Source: Streptomyces sp. BK208
Lineage (GTDB): Bacteria; Actinomycetota; Actinomycetes; Streptomycetales; Streptomycetaceae
Length of the DNA: 64,000 bases
Direction: 5' to 3'
NCBI RefSeq assembly: GCF_004364245.1
Contig: NZ_SOAV01000006.1
Coordinates: 288,224 to 352,223 of the forward strand
Made by a program: the position numbers and the translations under genes. The notes under the pieces are model-generated. The model was given only the letters and a program-made list of their open reading frames with translations, did not search any database and was not told the origin of the DNA. Below are positions 25,785 to 34,235 of the stretch, one piece after another (position 1 is the first letter of the stretch; every line of letters starts with the position of its first letter).

Positions 25785-26438
25785 GTGCTCTTGCTCGCTC
25801 TGGATACCGCCACGCCCGCCGTGACCGTCGCGCTGCACGACGGTACGGACGTCATCGCCTCGTCGAGCCAGGTGGACGCACGCCGGCACGGTGAGCTGCT
25901 GCTGCCCGCCGTCGACCGGGTGCTCGCCGAGGCCGGCCTGCGGCTCGACGACGTCACCGCCGTCGTCGCCGGCACCGGCCCCGGTCCGTACACGGGGCTG
26001 CGCGTCGGACTGATGACCGCGGACGCCTTCGGGCTCGCGCTCGGCGTGCCCGTGCACGGCGTGTGCACGCTGGACGGCCTCGCCTTCGCCGCCGACCTGG
26101 AGGAACCCTTCGTGGTGGCGACCGACGCCCGCCGCAAGGAGGTCTACTGGGCGCGGTACGCCGACTCCCGCACCCGGCTCACCGACCCGGCCGTCGACCG
26201 GCCCGCCGAGATCGCCGAGCAGGTCGCGGGACTCCCGGCCGTCGGCGCGGGCGCGCTGCTGTACCCGGACACCTTCCCCCGGGCGCACGAGCCCGAGCAC
26301 GTGTCCGCCGCCGCCCTGGCCCGGCTGGCCGCCGGGAAGCTGGCGGCGGGGGAGGAGCTGCCCGCGCCCCGCCCGCTGTACCTGCGCCGGCCCGACGCCC
26401 AGGTCCCCAAGAACTACAAGGTGGTCACCCCCAAGTGA
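25785..26438 (+). CDS. tsaB: tRNA t6A biosynthesis protein TsaB
   Basis: Non-catalytic ASKHA-fold partner of TsaD in t6A synthesis. The 217-residue protein starts MLLLALDTATPAVTVALHDG. It has RRHGELLLPAVDRVL and GTGPGPYTGLRVGLMTADAF, the TsaB/TsaD family loops, and then DARRKEVYWARY. GTG start from a predicted leaderless promoter. The stop overlaps the rimI GTG (GTGA), so it heads the tsaB-rimI-tsaD-28088 operon. Confidence 0.95.
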   Translation: MLLLALDTATPAVTVALHDGTDVIASSSQVDARRHGELLLPAVDRVLAEAGLRLDDVTAVVAGTGPGPYTGLRVGLMTADAFGLALGVPVHGVCTLDGLAFAADLEEPFVVATDARRKEVYWARYADSRTRLTDPAVDRPAEIAEQVAGLPAVGAGALLYPDTFPRAHEPEHVSAAALARLAAGKLAAGEELPAPRPLYLRRPDAQVPKNYKVVTPK

Positions 26439-26968
26439 CCGAGTCAGCCACCGCCGAGAGGGCACCCGCCGTACTGCGCGAGATGCGCTGGTGGGACATC
26501 GACCCCGTGCTGCTCATGGAACGCGAGCTGTTCCCGGAGGACGCCTGGTCGCGGGGGATGTTCTGGTCCGAGCTGGCGCACGCGCGCGGACCCGGCGCGA
26601 GCCGGCGCTACCTGGTCGCCGAGGAGGACGGCCGGATCGTCGGCTACGCGGGCCTGGTCACCGCCGGGGAGCAGGCCGACGTGCAGACCATCGCCGTCGC
26701 CCGCGACCACTGGGGCACCGGCCTCGGAGCGCGGCTGCTGACCGAGCTGCTGCGCGCGGCGACCGACTTCGAGTCCGCCGAGGTGCTGCTCGAGTGCCGG
26801 GTGGACAACACCCGCGCCCAGCGGCTGTACGAGCGCTTCGGCTTCGAGCCCATCGGCTTCAGGCGCGGCTACTACCAGCCGGGCAACGTGGACGCCCTGG
26901 TGATGCGCCTGACCGACCCTTCCACCTCCGTACCGGGAACCGAACGAGGAACCGACAACCATGGCTGA
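26435..26968 (+). CDS. rimI: Ribosomal-protein-S18-alanine N-acetyltransferase RimI
   Basis: GNAT-family N-terminal acetyltransferase of 177 residues. The CoA-binding motif VARDHWGTGLGARLLTELL (about residues 89-107) and the ECRVDNTRAQRLYERFGFEPIGFRRGYY block (about 123-150, in two halves) are typical of RimI. The GTG at 26435 overlaps the tsaB stop by 4 nt, which sets this start. An internal ATG 16 codons later is the alternative. It ends 8 nt inside tsaD. The physiological target may be S18 or other proteins. Confidence 0.92.
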   Translation: MTESATAERAPAVLREMRWWDIDPVLLMERELFPEDAWSRGMFWSELAHARGPGASRRYLVAEEDGRIVGYAGLVTAGEQADVQTIAVARDHWGTGLGARLLTELLRAATDFESAEVLLECRVDNTRAQRLYERFGFEPIGFRRGYYQPGNVDALVMRLTDPSTSVPGTERGTDNHG

Positions 26969-28091
26969 CTCACGCGACGAGCCCCTCGTCCTCGGGATCG
27001 AGACCTCCTGCGACGAGACCGGCGTCGGTGTCGTGCGCGGCACCACCCTGCTGGCCGACGCCGTCGCGTCCAGCGTCGACGAGCACGCCCGCTTCGGCGG
27101 CGTCGTCCCGGAGGTGGCCAGCCGCGCCCACCTGGAGGCGATGGTGCCGACCATCCAGCGCGCCCTCGAGGAGGCGGGGGTGAGCGCGCGCGACCTCGAC
27201 GGCATCGCGGTCACCGCGGGACCCGGCCTCGCGGGCGCCCTGCTGGTCGGCGTCTCGGCGGCCAAGGCGTACGCCTACGCGCTCGGCAAGCCCCTGTACG
27301 GCGTCAATCACCTCGCCTCGCACATCTGCGTCGACCAGCTCGAACACGGCGCTCTGCCCGAGCCGACGATGGCGCTGCTGGTCTCCGGCGGACACTCCTC
27401 CCTGCTGCTGTCGACGGACATCACCTCCGACGTCCGTCCGCTGGGCGCCACCATCGACGACGCGGCCGGCGAGGCCTTCGACAAGGTCGCCCGGGTGCTG
27501 AACCTGGGCTTCCCCGGCGGCCCGGTCATCGACCGGTACGCGCGCGAGGGCGACCCGGACGCGATCGCCTTCCCGCGCGGACTGACCGGCCCGCGCGACG
27601 CGGCCTACGACTTCTCCTTCTCCGGTCTCAAGACGGCCGTGGCGCGCTGGATCGAGGCGAAGCGGGCGGCGGGGGAGGAGGTGCCGGTGCGCGACGTGTC
27701 GGCCTCCTTCCAGGAGGCGGTCGTGGACGTGCTGACCCGCAAGGCGGTGCGAGCCTGCAAGGACGAGGGCGTCGACCACCTGATGATCGGCGGCGGCGTG
27801 GCCGCCAACTCCCGGCTGCGGGCGCTGGCCCAGGAGCGCTGCGAGGCGGCCGGCATCCGGCTGCGCGTCCCCCGTCCCAAGCTGTGCACGGACAACGGCG
27901 CGATGGTGGCCGCGCTCGGCGCCGAGATGGTGGCCCGGGGCCGCGACGCCTCCGACTGGGACCTCTCGGCCGACTCCTCCCTGCCGGTGACGGACCCGCA
28001 CGTACCGGGGCTGGGCCACGGCCACGGTCACGGTCATACGCACGACCACGACCACGTCCACGAGGTCAGCAAGGAGAACCTGTACTCGTGA
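26961..28091 (+). CDS. tsaD: tRNA N6-adenosine threonylcarbamoyltransferase TsaD
   Basis: Catalytic subunit that transfers the threonylcarbamoyl group to A37 of tRNA. The 376-residue protein has LGIETSCDETGVGVV and the metal-binding HxxxH in NHLASH (about residues 114-119). It also has LLVSGGHSSLLL, SFSGLKTAVARW and GGGVAANSRLR. The last ~25 residues are an unusual His-rich tail (LGHGHGHGHTHDHDHVHE) beyond the conserved fold, possibly metal-binding. ATG start, overlapping rimI by 8 nt. Its stop overlaps the GTG of the next gene. Confidence 0.96.
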   Translation: MADSRDEPLVLGIETSCDETGVGVVRGTTLLADAVASSVDEHARFGGVVPEVASRAHLEAMVPTIQRALEEAGVSARDLDGIAVTAGPGLAGALLVGVSAAKAYAYALGKPLYGVNHLASHICVDQLEHGALPEPTMALLVSGGHSSLLLSTDITSDVRPLGATIDDAAGEAFDKVARVLNLGFPGGPVIDRYAREGDPDAIAFPRGLTGPRDAAYDFSFSGLKTAVARWIEAKRAAGEEVPVRDVSASFQEAVVDVLTRKAVRACKDEGVDHLMIGGGVAANSRLRALAQERCEAAGIRLRVPRPKLCTDNGAMVAALGAEMVARGRDASDWDLSADSSLPVTDPHVPGLGHGHGHGHTHDHDHVHEVSKENLYS

Positions 28092-28369
28092 CCGTCGCGC
28101 TGATGTGGGAGGCGCGGGCGCTGCCCGGCCGCGGCGAGGAGCTGCTGGCCTGGGCGCGCGCACAGCGGCTCCCGGCCGACCCGGTCCGCCGGGAGACCCT
28201 GCGGGCCCCGCAGGACCGGGTCCTCGTCGTCACCTGGTGGGACGCCGCCTACGACGCCGACCTCCCGGAGCTGCCCGAACCGGACGAGCGGCTGGTGGCG
28301 CGGGCGGTGCACCGGTGGCGGTTCGAGTCGGTCGGCGACGACGGAGCCGACGGCGTCGGCGGGCGGTGA
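28088..28369 (+). CDS. Small conserved-looking protein of unknown function
   Basis: A 93-residue protein translationally coupled to tsaD (GTGA overlap), which fixes the start. The sequence VTVALMWEARALPGRGEEL, then RAPQDRVLVVTWWDAAYD and RAVHRWRFESV, suggests a compact alpha/beta (ferredoxin-like, antibiotic-monooxygenase-like) fold, but no catalytic residues can be named. The acidic, Gly-rich tail looks disordered. Its conserved coupling to the t6A operon would be worth comparing across species. Confidence 0.7.
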   Translation: MTVALMWEARALPGRGEELLAWARAQRLPADPVRRETLRAPQDRVLVVTWWDAAYDADLPELPEPDERLVARAVHRWRFESVGDDGADGVGGR

Positions 28370-28531
28370 CACGGGCGGTGACGGAGCCGGCGGTGTCGGC
28401 GGCCGGGACGTAGCCGAGGGCGGTCGGCCGGGCCGGGAACGGCGACGCCCTGGGCGAATGATTCGGTATCCGCGTCGAATGTTCCGACGAGTGCCCGTCA
28501 CCGTCCCCTTCGCCAGGCGGCCCCCTGGGGT

Positions 28532-28537
28532 TACGAT
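28532..28537 (+). promoter_or_regulatory. -10 of a likely leaderless promoter for the LacI-type gene
   Basis: TACGAT ends 7 nt before the ATG at 28545, and the intervening CGCCGCC is not a ribosome binding site. It supports that ATG over the in-frame ATG at 28458. Confidence 0.5.
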
Positions 28538-28544
28538 CGCCGCC

Positions 28545-29597
28545 ATGACATCCCCGCAGCCTGCTGAGACCCCCACGCGAAAGCGGTCCGCGCAGACCGC
28601 GACCCTCGCCGAGATCGCGCGAGAGGCCGGTGTGTCGGCGCCGACTGTTTCGAAGGTGCTCAACGGCCGCGCCGACGTCGCCCCGTCGACCAGGTCCCGG
28701 GTCGAGGAACTGCTGCGCGCCCACGGATACCGGCGCAGGCGTGCCGAGTCGACCCGCTCGCCCCTGATCGACCTGGTCTTCCACGAGCTGGAGAGCGCCT
28801 GGGCGATGGAGGTCATCCGGGGCGTGGAGAACGTGGCCCGGGACACCGGCCTGAGCGTCGTGCTCTCCGAGAGCGCGGGCCGCCTCACCCCCGGCCGGAC
28901 CTGGGCCGACCAGGTCGCCGCCCGCCGTCCGCACGGCGTGATCCTCGTCCTGTCCGGCCTCGACGAGTCCCAGCGCGCCCTGCTCACCAGCCGGTCCATC
29001 CCGTTCGTGGTGATGGACCCGGCCGGCGACCCGGGCGCCGACGTGCCGTCCATCGGTGCCACCAACTGGCAGGGCGGACTCGCCGCCACCCGGCACCTGG
29101 TCGACCTCGGGCACACCCGCATCGGCGCGATCAGCGGACCGACCCGCATGATGTGCAGCCGCGCCCGCATCGACGGCTACCGGGCCGCGCTGGAGACGGC
29201 CGGGCTGCCGGTCGACCCGGACCTGATCGTGACCGGCGACTTCCACCACGAGGCCGGCTACCGGCAGGGCCTGGAGCTGCTGCGCCGCCCGGACCGCCCG
29301 ACCGCCGTCTTCGCCGGCAACGACCTCCAGGCGCTCGGCCTGTACGAGGCCGCGCGCGAGCTGGGGCTGCGCATCCCGCAGGACCTGAGCGTGGTCGGCT
29401 TCGACGACCTGCCGGTGGCCCGCTGGGTGGGACCGCCGCTGACGACCGTACGGCAGCCGCTGATGGAGATGGCCGAGGCGGCGGCCCGGCTGGTCCTGGA
29501 CCTCGGGCGGGACGAGGGGTCCTCGACGGCGACCCGCGTCGAGCTGGCCACCAGCCTGGAGGTGCGCAGCAGTACCGCGCCGCCCCGGGAGGGATGA
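28545..29597 (+). CDS. LacI-family transcriptional regulator
   Basis: A 350-residue sugar-responsive repressor-type protein. The DNA-binding helix-turn-helix (about 17-62) reads TLAEIAREAGVSAPTVSKVLNGRADVAPSTR, given here in family order, with a hinge at RVEELLRAHGYRRR. A periplasmic-binding-protein-like effector domain (about 75-345) has LVFHELESAWAMEVIRGVEN, FVVMDPAGDPGADVPSIGATN and SVVGFDDLPVARWVGPPLTT. No adjacent sugar transporter or glycosidase identifies the inducer. A possible operator is the inverted repeat just downstream (29623-29662). Confidence 0.92.
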   Translation: MTSPQPAETPTRKRSAQTATLAEIAREAGVSAPTVSKVLNGRADVAPSTRSRVEELLRAHGYRRRRAESTRSPLIDLVFHELESAWAMEVIRGVENVARDTGLSVVLSESAGRLTPGRTWADQVAARRPHGVILVLSGLDESQRALLTSRSIPFVVMDPAGDPGADVPSIGATNWQGGLAATRHLVDLGHTRIGAISGPTRMMCSRARIDGYRAALETAGLPVDPDLIVTGDFHHEAGYRQGLELLRRPDRPTAVFAGNDLQALGLYEAARELGLRIPQDLSVVGFDDLPVARWVGPPLTTVRQPLMEMAEAAARLVLDLGRDEGSSTATRVELATSLEVRSSTAPPREG

Positions 29598-29622
29598 GCC
29601 GCCAGTCTGAGAATTTCCGCAG

Positions 29623-29662
29623 AAGTCCGACTCACCTGTTCCAGTTTCAATAATTCGGACTT
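29623..29662. promoter_or_regulatory. AT-rich inverted repeat upstream of the LCP gene
   Basis: AAGTCCGA and TCGGACTT are perfect 8-bp inverted arms 24 nt apart in an unusually AT-rich ~70-bp patch, after the LacI-type gene and 65 nt before the LCP gene. It could be a promoter/operator for the latter or a terminator for the former. Confidence 0.4.
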
Positions 29663-29726
29663 ACGTTCCTTCCGGCGGGGCATTCGGGTGGAACGCGAAC
29701 GGGACGGCCGGGGCGGGGGCTGACGC

Positions 29727-30764
29727 ATGGCGGCGCGGGACGGTCAGAACGGCCGGGACGGCCGCCGGAGAGGGCTGAAGGCGGCCGGTCTGGCCCTGAC
29801 CGGCGCGCTGCTGCTCGGCGCCGGGGCGGCAGGCTGGGCCTACTGGCACCTCAACGGCAACATCACGAGCGTCGACATCGACAGCGCGCTCGGCGACGAC
29901 CGCCCCGCCCGCCCCGTCACCGGCCCCTCCGCCTCGGCCTCCGCGGCCCCGGTGCCCACCGGCGCCCTGAACCTCCTCGTCCTCGGCTCCGACTCGCGCG
30001 ACGGCGAGGAGAACCGGGAACTCGGCGGCGGCGACAGCGGGGGCGCCCGGTCCGACACGGCGATGGTCGTCCACCTCGACGCGGGCCGCAGCGCCGCCAC
30101 CGTGGTCAGCATCCCCCGCGACACCCTCGTCGAGCGGCCCTCCTGCCCGCTGCCGTCCGGCGGCACGACCAGGGCGGCGAGCAGCGCCATGTTCAACACC
30201 GCCTACGAACTGGGCGGGCCGGTCTGCGCCGTGAAGACCGTCGAGACCCTCACCGGGGTCCGCATGGACCACTACGTCGAGGTCGACTTCTCCGGCTTCG
30301 CCGACCTGGTCGACGCGCTCGGCGGGGTCACCGTCACCACGGACGCGGACATCGACGACGACAAGAGCCACCTGCACCTGGACGCGGGCACCCACCACCT
30401 GGACGGCACCGAGGCCCTCGGCCTGGCCCGGACCCGGTACGGCCTCGAGGGCGGCAGCGACCTCGCCCGGATAGAGCTCCAGCACACGCTCGTCAAGGCG
30501 CTGCTGGAGCAGATCTCCGCCACCGACCTGCTCACCGACCCCGCACGTCTCTACCAGGTCGCCGACGCCCTCACCGGCAGCCTCACCACCGACACCGGCC
30601 TGGACTCCCTGGGCGAGCTGACGGACCTGGGCCGCAGCCTCGGGGACCTGGCGGCGGACGACGTACGCACCCTGACGATGCCGGTGCGGCCCGCGCCCCT
30701 CGACCCCAACCGAGTGGTGGCGGACCAGCCGGACGCCGGTGACCTGTGGAAATCACTGCGCTGA
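29727..30764 (+). CDS. LytR-CpsA-Psr (LCP) family cell-wall glycopolymer ligase
   Basis: LCP enzymes attach teichoic-acid-like or other glycopolymers to peptidoglycan outside the membrane. The 345-residue protein has a short cytoplasmic N-terminus, a membrane helix (about 16-38, GLALTGALLLGAGAAGWAY) and the LCP domain (about 75-230). That domain has LNLLVLGSDSRDG, RSDTAMVVHLDAG, VVSIPRDTLVERP, FSGFADLVDALGGV and GTEALGLARTRYGLEGGSDLAR, including the conserved Arg/Asp residues for pyrophosphate-lipid binding. GGGGG precedes the ATG. No glycopolymer genes are adjacent. Confidence 0.92.
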   Translation: MAARDGQNGRDGRRRGLKAAGLALTGALLLGAGAAGWAYWHLNGNITSVDIDSALGDDRPARPVTGPSASASAAPVPTGALNLLVLGSDSRDGEENRELGGGDSGGARSDTAMVVHLDAGRSAATVVSIPRDTLVERPSCPLPSGGTTRAASSAMFNTAYELGGPVCAVKTVETLTGVRMDHYVEVDFSGFADLVDALGGVTVTTDADIDDDKSHLHLDAGTHHLDGTEALGLARTRYGLEGGSDLARIELQHTLVKALLEQISATDLLTDPARLYQVADALTGSLTTDTGLDSLGELTDLGRSLGDLAADDVRTLTMPVRPAPLDPNRVVADQPDAGDLWKSLR

Positions 30765-30807
30765 GGGGTGCTCTCCTGCCGCGCCGGGGACGGGAGACCG
30801 GGGCCCC

Positions 30808-31989
30808 CTAACGCGCGGGGTGCCCGATCAGCATCGTCGGCGCCCCGGCGACCCGGGTCATGAACACCGTCGCCGCGTTCGGCCCCTGGGGCTTCACCTT
30901 GCGCCGCAGCTCCTCCGGCTCGACCGCCGAGCCCCGCTTCTTCACGGTCAGCGTGCCCACCCCGCGCTCGCGCAGCAACGCCTTCAGCTTCTTGACGTTG
31001 AACGGCATCCGGTCGGTGATCTCGTACGCCGTGGCGTACGGCGTCGGACGCAGCTCGTCGGCGGTGACGTAGGCGATCGTGGCGTCCAGCAGCCCGCCGC
31101 CGACCTGTTCGGCGACCTCGGCGACCAGGTGGGCGCGGATGACGGCGCCGTCCGGCTCGTACAGGTACCGGCCGGGAGTGCGGACCGCCGGGTCGGGCAG
31201 GCCGCTGCCGGGCAGGGTGCGGGGGCCCGGCAGCAGCGTGGCCCGCACCGCCCCCGCCGAGGCACCGGTGCCGAACCACAGCACGGCCTCCTTGACGTCC
31301 CCGCCGTCGGAGATCCACTCGGCCTCGGCGTCCTCGGGCATCGCCTCGTGCGGAATGCCGGGCGCGACCTTCAGCGCGGCGGCGCGGGAGGCCGTACGGG
31401 CCGCCTCGACGGCCCAGGACAGCGGGGGCGAGTACGCCTCCGGGTCGAAGATCCTGCCCCGTCCGCCGCGCCGTGCCGGGTCGACGAACACGGCGTCGTA
31501 GGCACCCGTGTCCACCTCCGTCACATCCGCCTCGCGCACCTCGATCAGGCCGGACAGCCCCAGCGCGTCGGCGTTGGCGCGGGCCGCTGCGGCCGTCGCC
31601 GGGTCGCGGTCGACGGCGAGCACCCGGATCCCGGCCCGGGCCAGCGCGATCGCGTCGCCTCCGATCCCGCAGCACAGGTCGGCGACCGAGCCGACGCCCA
31701 GCGCCGCGAGCCGCCCGGCCCGGTACGCCGCCACGCTCGCCCGCGTCGACTGCTCGACCCCGTTCGGCGTGAAGAGCATCCGTCCGGCGTCCTCCGCCCC
31801 GAACTTCGCCACCGCCCGCTGCCGCAGCCGGGCCTGCCCCAGCGCGGCCGACACCAGCCCGGCGGGGTGCGTGCGCCGCAGCCGGGTCGCGACCGCCAAC
31901 TCCCGCGCGGGGTCGGTGTCGCGCACCTCGTCGAGGAGCGCGCGGCCTTCGGGGGTGAGCAGGGTGAGGAGGGAGTCGAGGTCGTTCAC
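30808..31989 (-). CDS. Class I SAM-dependent methyltransferase with THUMP-like C-terminal domain
   Basis: A 393-residue protein with an N-terminal helical region (1-~90), then a Rossmann methyltransferase domain. SAM motif I is VADLCCGIGGDAIALA (about residues 101-116), followed by VLAVDRDPATAAAARANA, and a motif IV-like DAVFVDPARRGGRGR. A C-terminal ~90 residues (FNVKKLKALLRERGVGTLTVKKRG) resembles THUMP-like RNA-binding modules. The substrate is unknown; rRNA or tRNA is likely. The GTG at 31989 is the only reasonable family start. CACAAT 6 nt upstream may be its -10. The reading frame stays open far upstream across the antisense deacetylase gene, which is coincidental. Confidence 0.85.
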   Translation of the reverse strand: MNDLDSLLTLLTPEGRALLDEVRDTDPARELAVATRLRRTHPAGLVSAALGQARLRQRAVAKFGAEDAGRMLFTPNGVEQSTRASVAAYRAGRLAALGVGSVADLCCGIGGDAIALARAGIRVLAVDRDPATAAAARANADALGLSGLIEVREADVTEVDTGAYDAVFVDPARRGGRGRIFDPEAYSPPLSWAVEAARTASRAAALKVAPGIPHEAMPEDAEAEWISDGGDVKEAVLWFGTGASAGAVRATLLPGPRTLPGSGLPDPAVRTPGRYLYEPDGAVIRAHLVAEVAEQVGGGLLDATIAYVTADELRPTPYATAYEITDRMPFNVKKLKALLRERGVGTLTVKKRGSAVEPEELRRKVKPQGPNAATVFMTRVAGAPTMLIGHPAR

Positions 31990-32079
31990 CGCCTCATTGT
32001 GGGCCAGTCGGTGGATGGTGCGCTTCCGGCGCGGTGTCGGACCGGGGTCGACGACCGGTGGCTGCGAGGATCCGGCACC

Positions 32080-33051
32080 ATGCGAGAAGTCGTACAAAAT
32101 GACAAAAGTCGGGCGTCGCGTCGCGTGTCCCGGGCGTCCGGTCCCGCACACCGCGGAGCGCTGCGCAGAGCCCTCGGCAGGCGCGCGGCGACCGCCGCCG
32201 CGGTCCTCGCCGTCGCCGCCCTCGCCGGCGGCTGTGCGCAGGGCGACGGCCACGGAGCGCGGGGCGCCGCCGGCCCGGAGGCGGCCCCGGCCCGCGCGGT
32301 CGACGGCGCGGCCAAGGCGCGCGAGGCCCGGGCCGCCCTGGTCGCCGCCGCCGAGCGCTGGAAGCTCAAGAAGGTCCCGCTGGCGGCTCCCGCGCCTCCC
32401 GCGAGGAAACCGCAGATCAAGGCCCGGGAGGGCTTCGAGGTCGACGGCCAGGAGGAGGACGGCCTCCCGCCGGTCTTCACCACGATCCCCACCAAGGAGA
32501 AGATCGTCTTCCTCACCATCGACGACGGCGCCGAGAAGGACCCGGCGTTCCTGCGGATGATGAGCGAACTGAAGATCCCGTACACCGTCTTCCTCACCGA
32601 CGAGGAGATCGAGGACGACTACGGCTACTTCAGGAAGATGCAGGCCCGCGGCGTCACGCTCAACAACCACACCCTGAGCCACCCCTACCTCCCCGCGCTC
32701 TCCTACGAGGAGCAGAAGGAGGAGATCTGCGGCATGCAGGACGTGATGGAGAAGCACTACGGCAAGCGCCCCGTCCTCTTCCGCCCGCCCTTCGGCAACT
32801 ACAACCGCGACACCCTGCGCGCCGCCAAGTCCTGCGGCATCGAGTACGCGCCCATCTGGAGCGAGGAGGTGTACGTCGACCACTGGGAGTACCGCGAGTG
32901 GGACCAGGACCTGCACCCCGGCGACATCGTCCTCACCCACTTCCGGGGCACCGACGACTGGGACGGCACGATGACCGACATGGTCCGCCGGTTCCTGAAC
33001 CGGATCACCGCCGACGGGTACGCGGTGGCCCGCCTGGAGGACTACCTGTGA
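32080..33051 (+). CDS. Exported polysaccharide deacetylase (NodB family), copy 1
   Basis: A 323-residue secreted or lipid-anchored CE4 deacetylase. After a basic N-terminus, the signal segment AAAVLAVAALAGGC ends in a near-lipobox (AGGC). The NodB domain (about 145-320) has motif 1 FLTIDDGAEKDPAF, motif 2 NNHTLSHPYL (metal His pair), motif 3 FRPPFGNYN and motif 5 IVLTHF. Likely substrates are peptidoglycan GlcNAc/MurNAc or another wall glycan. Start: GAGGA lies 11 nt before the ATG. Its stop overlaps the GTG of copy 2, so the pair is cotranslated. Confidence 0.9.
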   Translation: MREVVQNDKSRASRRVSRASGPAHRGALRRALGRRAATAAAVLAVAALAGGCAQGDGHGARGAAGPEAAPARAVDGAAKAREARAALVAAAERWKLKKVPLAAPAPPARKPQIKAREGFEVDGQEEDGLPPVFTTIPTKEKIVFLTIDDGAEKDPAFLRMMSELKIPYTVFLTDEEIEDDYGYFRKMQARGVTLNNHTLSHPYLPALSYEEQKEEICGMQDVMEKHYGKRPVLFRPPFGNYNRDTLRAAKSCGIEYAPIWSEEVYVDHWEYREWDQDLHPGDIVLTHFRGTDDWDGTMTDMVRRFLNRITADGYAVARLEDYL

Positions 33052-33878
33052 GGCGAGGGCGGCCCCGCCCGGCCGGCGCCGCCCTGGCCGCCCTCACCGC
33101 CCTCCTGCTGCCGCTCACCGGCTGCGACCCACCCGCCGCCCCCACCGGCCACGCGGCGGTGGGAGACCCTGCCGGAGGCGGCAACCGGGACGCGGACCGG
33201 AACGCAGGCGGGGGCGGCGACCGGGACACGGACCGGAGCGCACGCGGGGACGGTGGCCGCGCCCCCGGCGGGGACAGCGGCCGGGGTCAGACCCTGCCAC
33301 CCGTCGTGGACCACGTCCGCACCACCGACCGGGTCGTCTTCCTCACCTACGACGACGGCGCCGAGCGCGACCCCGCTTTCGCCGGCCTGGTGCGCGAACG
33401 GCGCCTGCCGGTCACCCTGTTCCTCACCGACACCGTCACCGGACCGGCGTACGGCGACCTCGCCCGGCTGCGCCCGTTCGGCGCGAGCCTGCAGAACCAC
33501 ACCCTGGACCACCGCTCCCTGCGAGGCCTGCCCCGCGCAGGCCAGCGCGCCGAGATCTGCGGCCAGCAGACCAAGCTCAGGTCCCGCTTCGGGGTCCGCG
33601 CCCACCTCCTGCGTCCGCCGCACGGCACGTACGACACCACGACCCTGCGCGCCGCCGCCGACTGCGGCGTCACGGCCCTGGTCCTGTGGCGCGCCGCCCT
33701 CGCCCCGGGCGGCGATCTCACCTACACCCGCGGCGCCCACCGCCTCCGCCCCGGCGACATCGTGGCCGTCGACCCGGACCACCCGGGCGCCACTAACCTG
33801 ACGGCGCGCACGGAACGCCTGCTGAGGACGATCGAGCAGCAGGGGCTGAGCGTGGGCGAACTGGACGACTACCTCTGA
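33048..33878 (+). CDS. Exported polysaccharide deacetylase (NodB family), copy 2
   Basis: A 276-residue tandem paralogue of the preceding gene, started by a GTGA overlap. A lipoprotein signal peptide with lipobox LTGC (Cys about residue 25) is followed by a Gly/Asp/Arg-rich linker built from imperfect repeats (GGGNRDADRNAGGGGDRD). The NodB domain has motif 1 FLTYDDGAERDP, motif 2 QNHTLDHRSL and motif 3 RPPHGTYD. Motif 5, LTHF in copy 1, is VAVDPD here, so the conserved catalytic His is absent. It may have altered activity or act as a glycan-binding partner. Confidence 0.88.
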   Translation: MRRGRPRPAGAALAALTALLLPLTGCDPPAAPTGHAAVGDPAGGGNRDADRNAGGGGDRDTDRSARGDGGRAPGGDSGRGQTLPPVVDHVRTTDRVVFLTYDDGAERDPAFAGLVRERRLPVTLFLTDTVTGPAYGDLARLRPFGASLQNHTLDHRSLRGLPRAGQRAEICGQQTKLRSRFGVRAHLLRPPHGTYDTTTLRAAADCGVTALVLWRAALAPGGDLTYTRGAHRLRPGDIVAVDPDHPGATNLTARTERLLRTIEQQGLSVGELDDYL

Positions 33879-33910
33879 CCCCCGGTGGCCGTCCTTCCTG
33901 CCGCCGGCCG

Positions 33911-33990
33911 GCATCATCCAGCCCGTCCGGCGTTTGAGGACGAGGCCCGTTCAGGGCCGGAGCGGGGGTCCGGGGGCGGCAGTTCCCAGC
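33911..33990. repeat. Dispersed Streptomyces repeat (GTCCGGCGTTTGAGGACGAGG type)
   Basis: CCAGCCCGTCCGGCGTTTGA, then GGACGAGGCCCGTTCAGGGCC and GGGGGTCCGGGGGCGGCAG in pieces, match a very common Streptomyces intergenic element I recognise. Here it is downstream of the deacetylase pair and probably folds as a terminator-like hairpin (GGCCCGTTCAGGGCC). Confidence 0.7.
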
Positions 33991-34062
33991 GACGCCCACA
34001 CCCACGCAGGGTGCGAAACGCACCGGCGTTCACCCCGGAACCCCGCCGACGCGCCGTCGGCA

Positions 34063-34089
34063 TTGGCACTCCGCTTGACCGAGTGCTAA
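34063..34089. promoter_or_regulatory. CIRCE element 1 (HrcA operator)
   Basis: TTGGCACTC, 9 nt, GAGTGCTAA: eight of nine arm positions fit the CIRCE consensus TTAGCACTC-N9-GAGTGCTAA. It overlaps the predicted groES -35, so HrcA would block RNA polymerase binding. Confidence 0.92.
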
Positions 34090-34104
34090 TCACAGTCATA
34101 GTCT
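34075..34104 (+). promoter_or_regulatory. groES-groEL1 promoter
   Basis: TTGACC (34075-34080) and TAGTCT (34099-34104), 18 bp apart, lie between and overlapping the two CIRCE operators. This predicts a HrdB-type promoter derepressed on heat shock, with a transcript starting near 34111. Confidence 0.75.
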
Positions 34105-34109
34105 CGGCT

Positions 34110-34136
34110 CTGGCACTCCCCACTGGAGAGTGCCAA
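34110..34136. promoter_or_regulatory. CIRCE element 2 (HrcA operator)
   Basis: CTGGCACTC, 9 nt, GAGTGCCAA lies around the predicted transcription start. Together with element 1 it brackets the promoter, the known double-CIRCE layout of Streptomyces groESL1. Confidence 0.9.
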
Positions 34137-34235
34137 CTACGCGACGGGCAGGTCCGGCACCCGCGACGACGGATCCACCTGGTCGCCACCTCAGACAGTT
34201 AACCCCGTGAGATCTCCGAAGGGGGAGGTCGGATC

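Noticed and set aside
30808..32940. 710-codon minus-strand frame running through the deacetylase gene
   Set aside because: Only its C-terminal 393 codons show a methyltransferase; the rest is antisense to a gene with clear NodB motifs and is an effect of high-GC codon usage.
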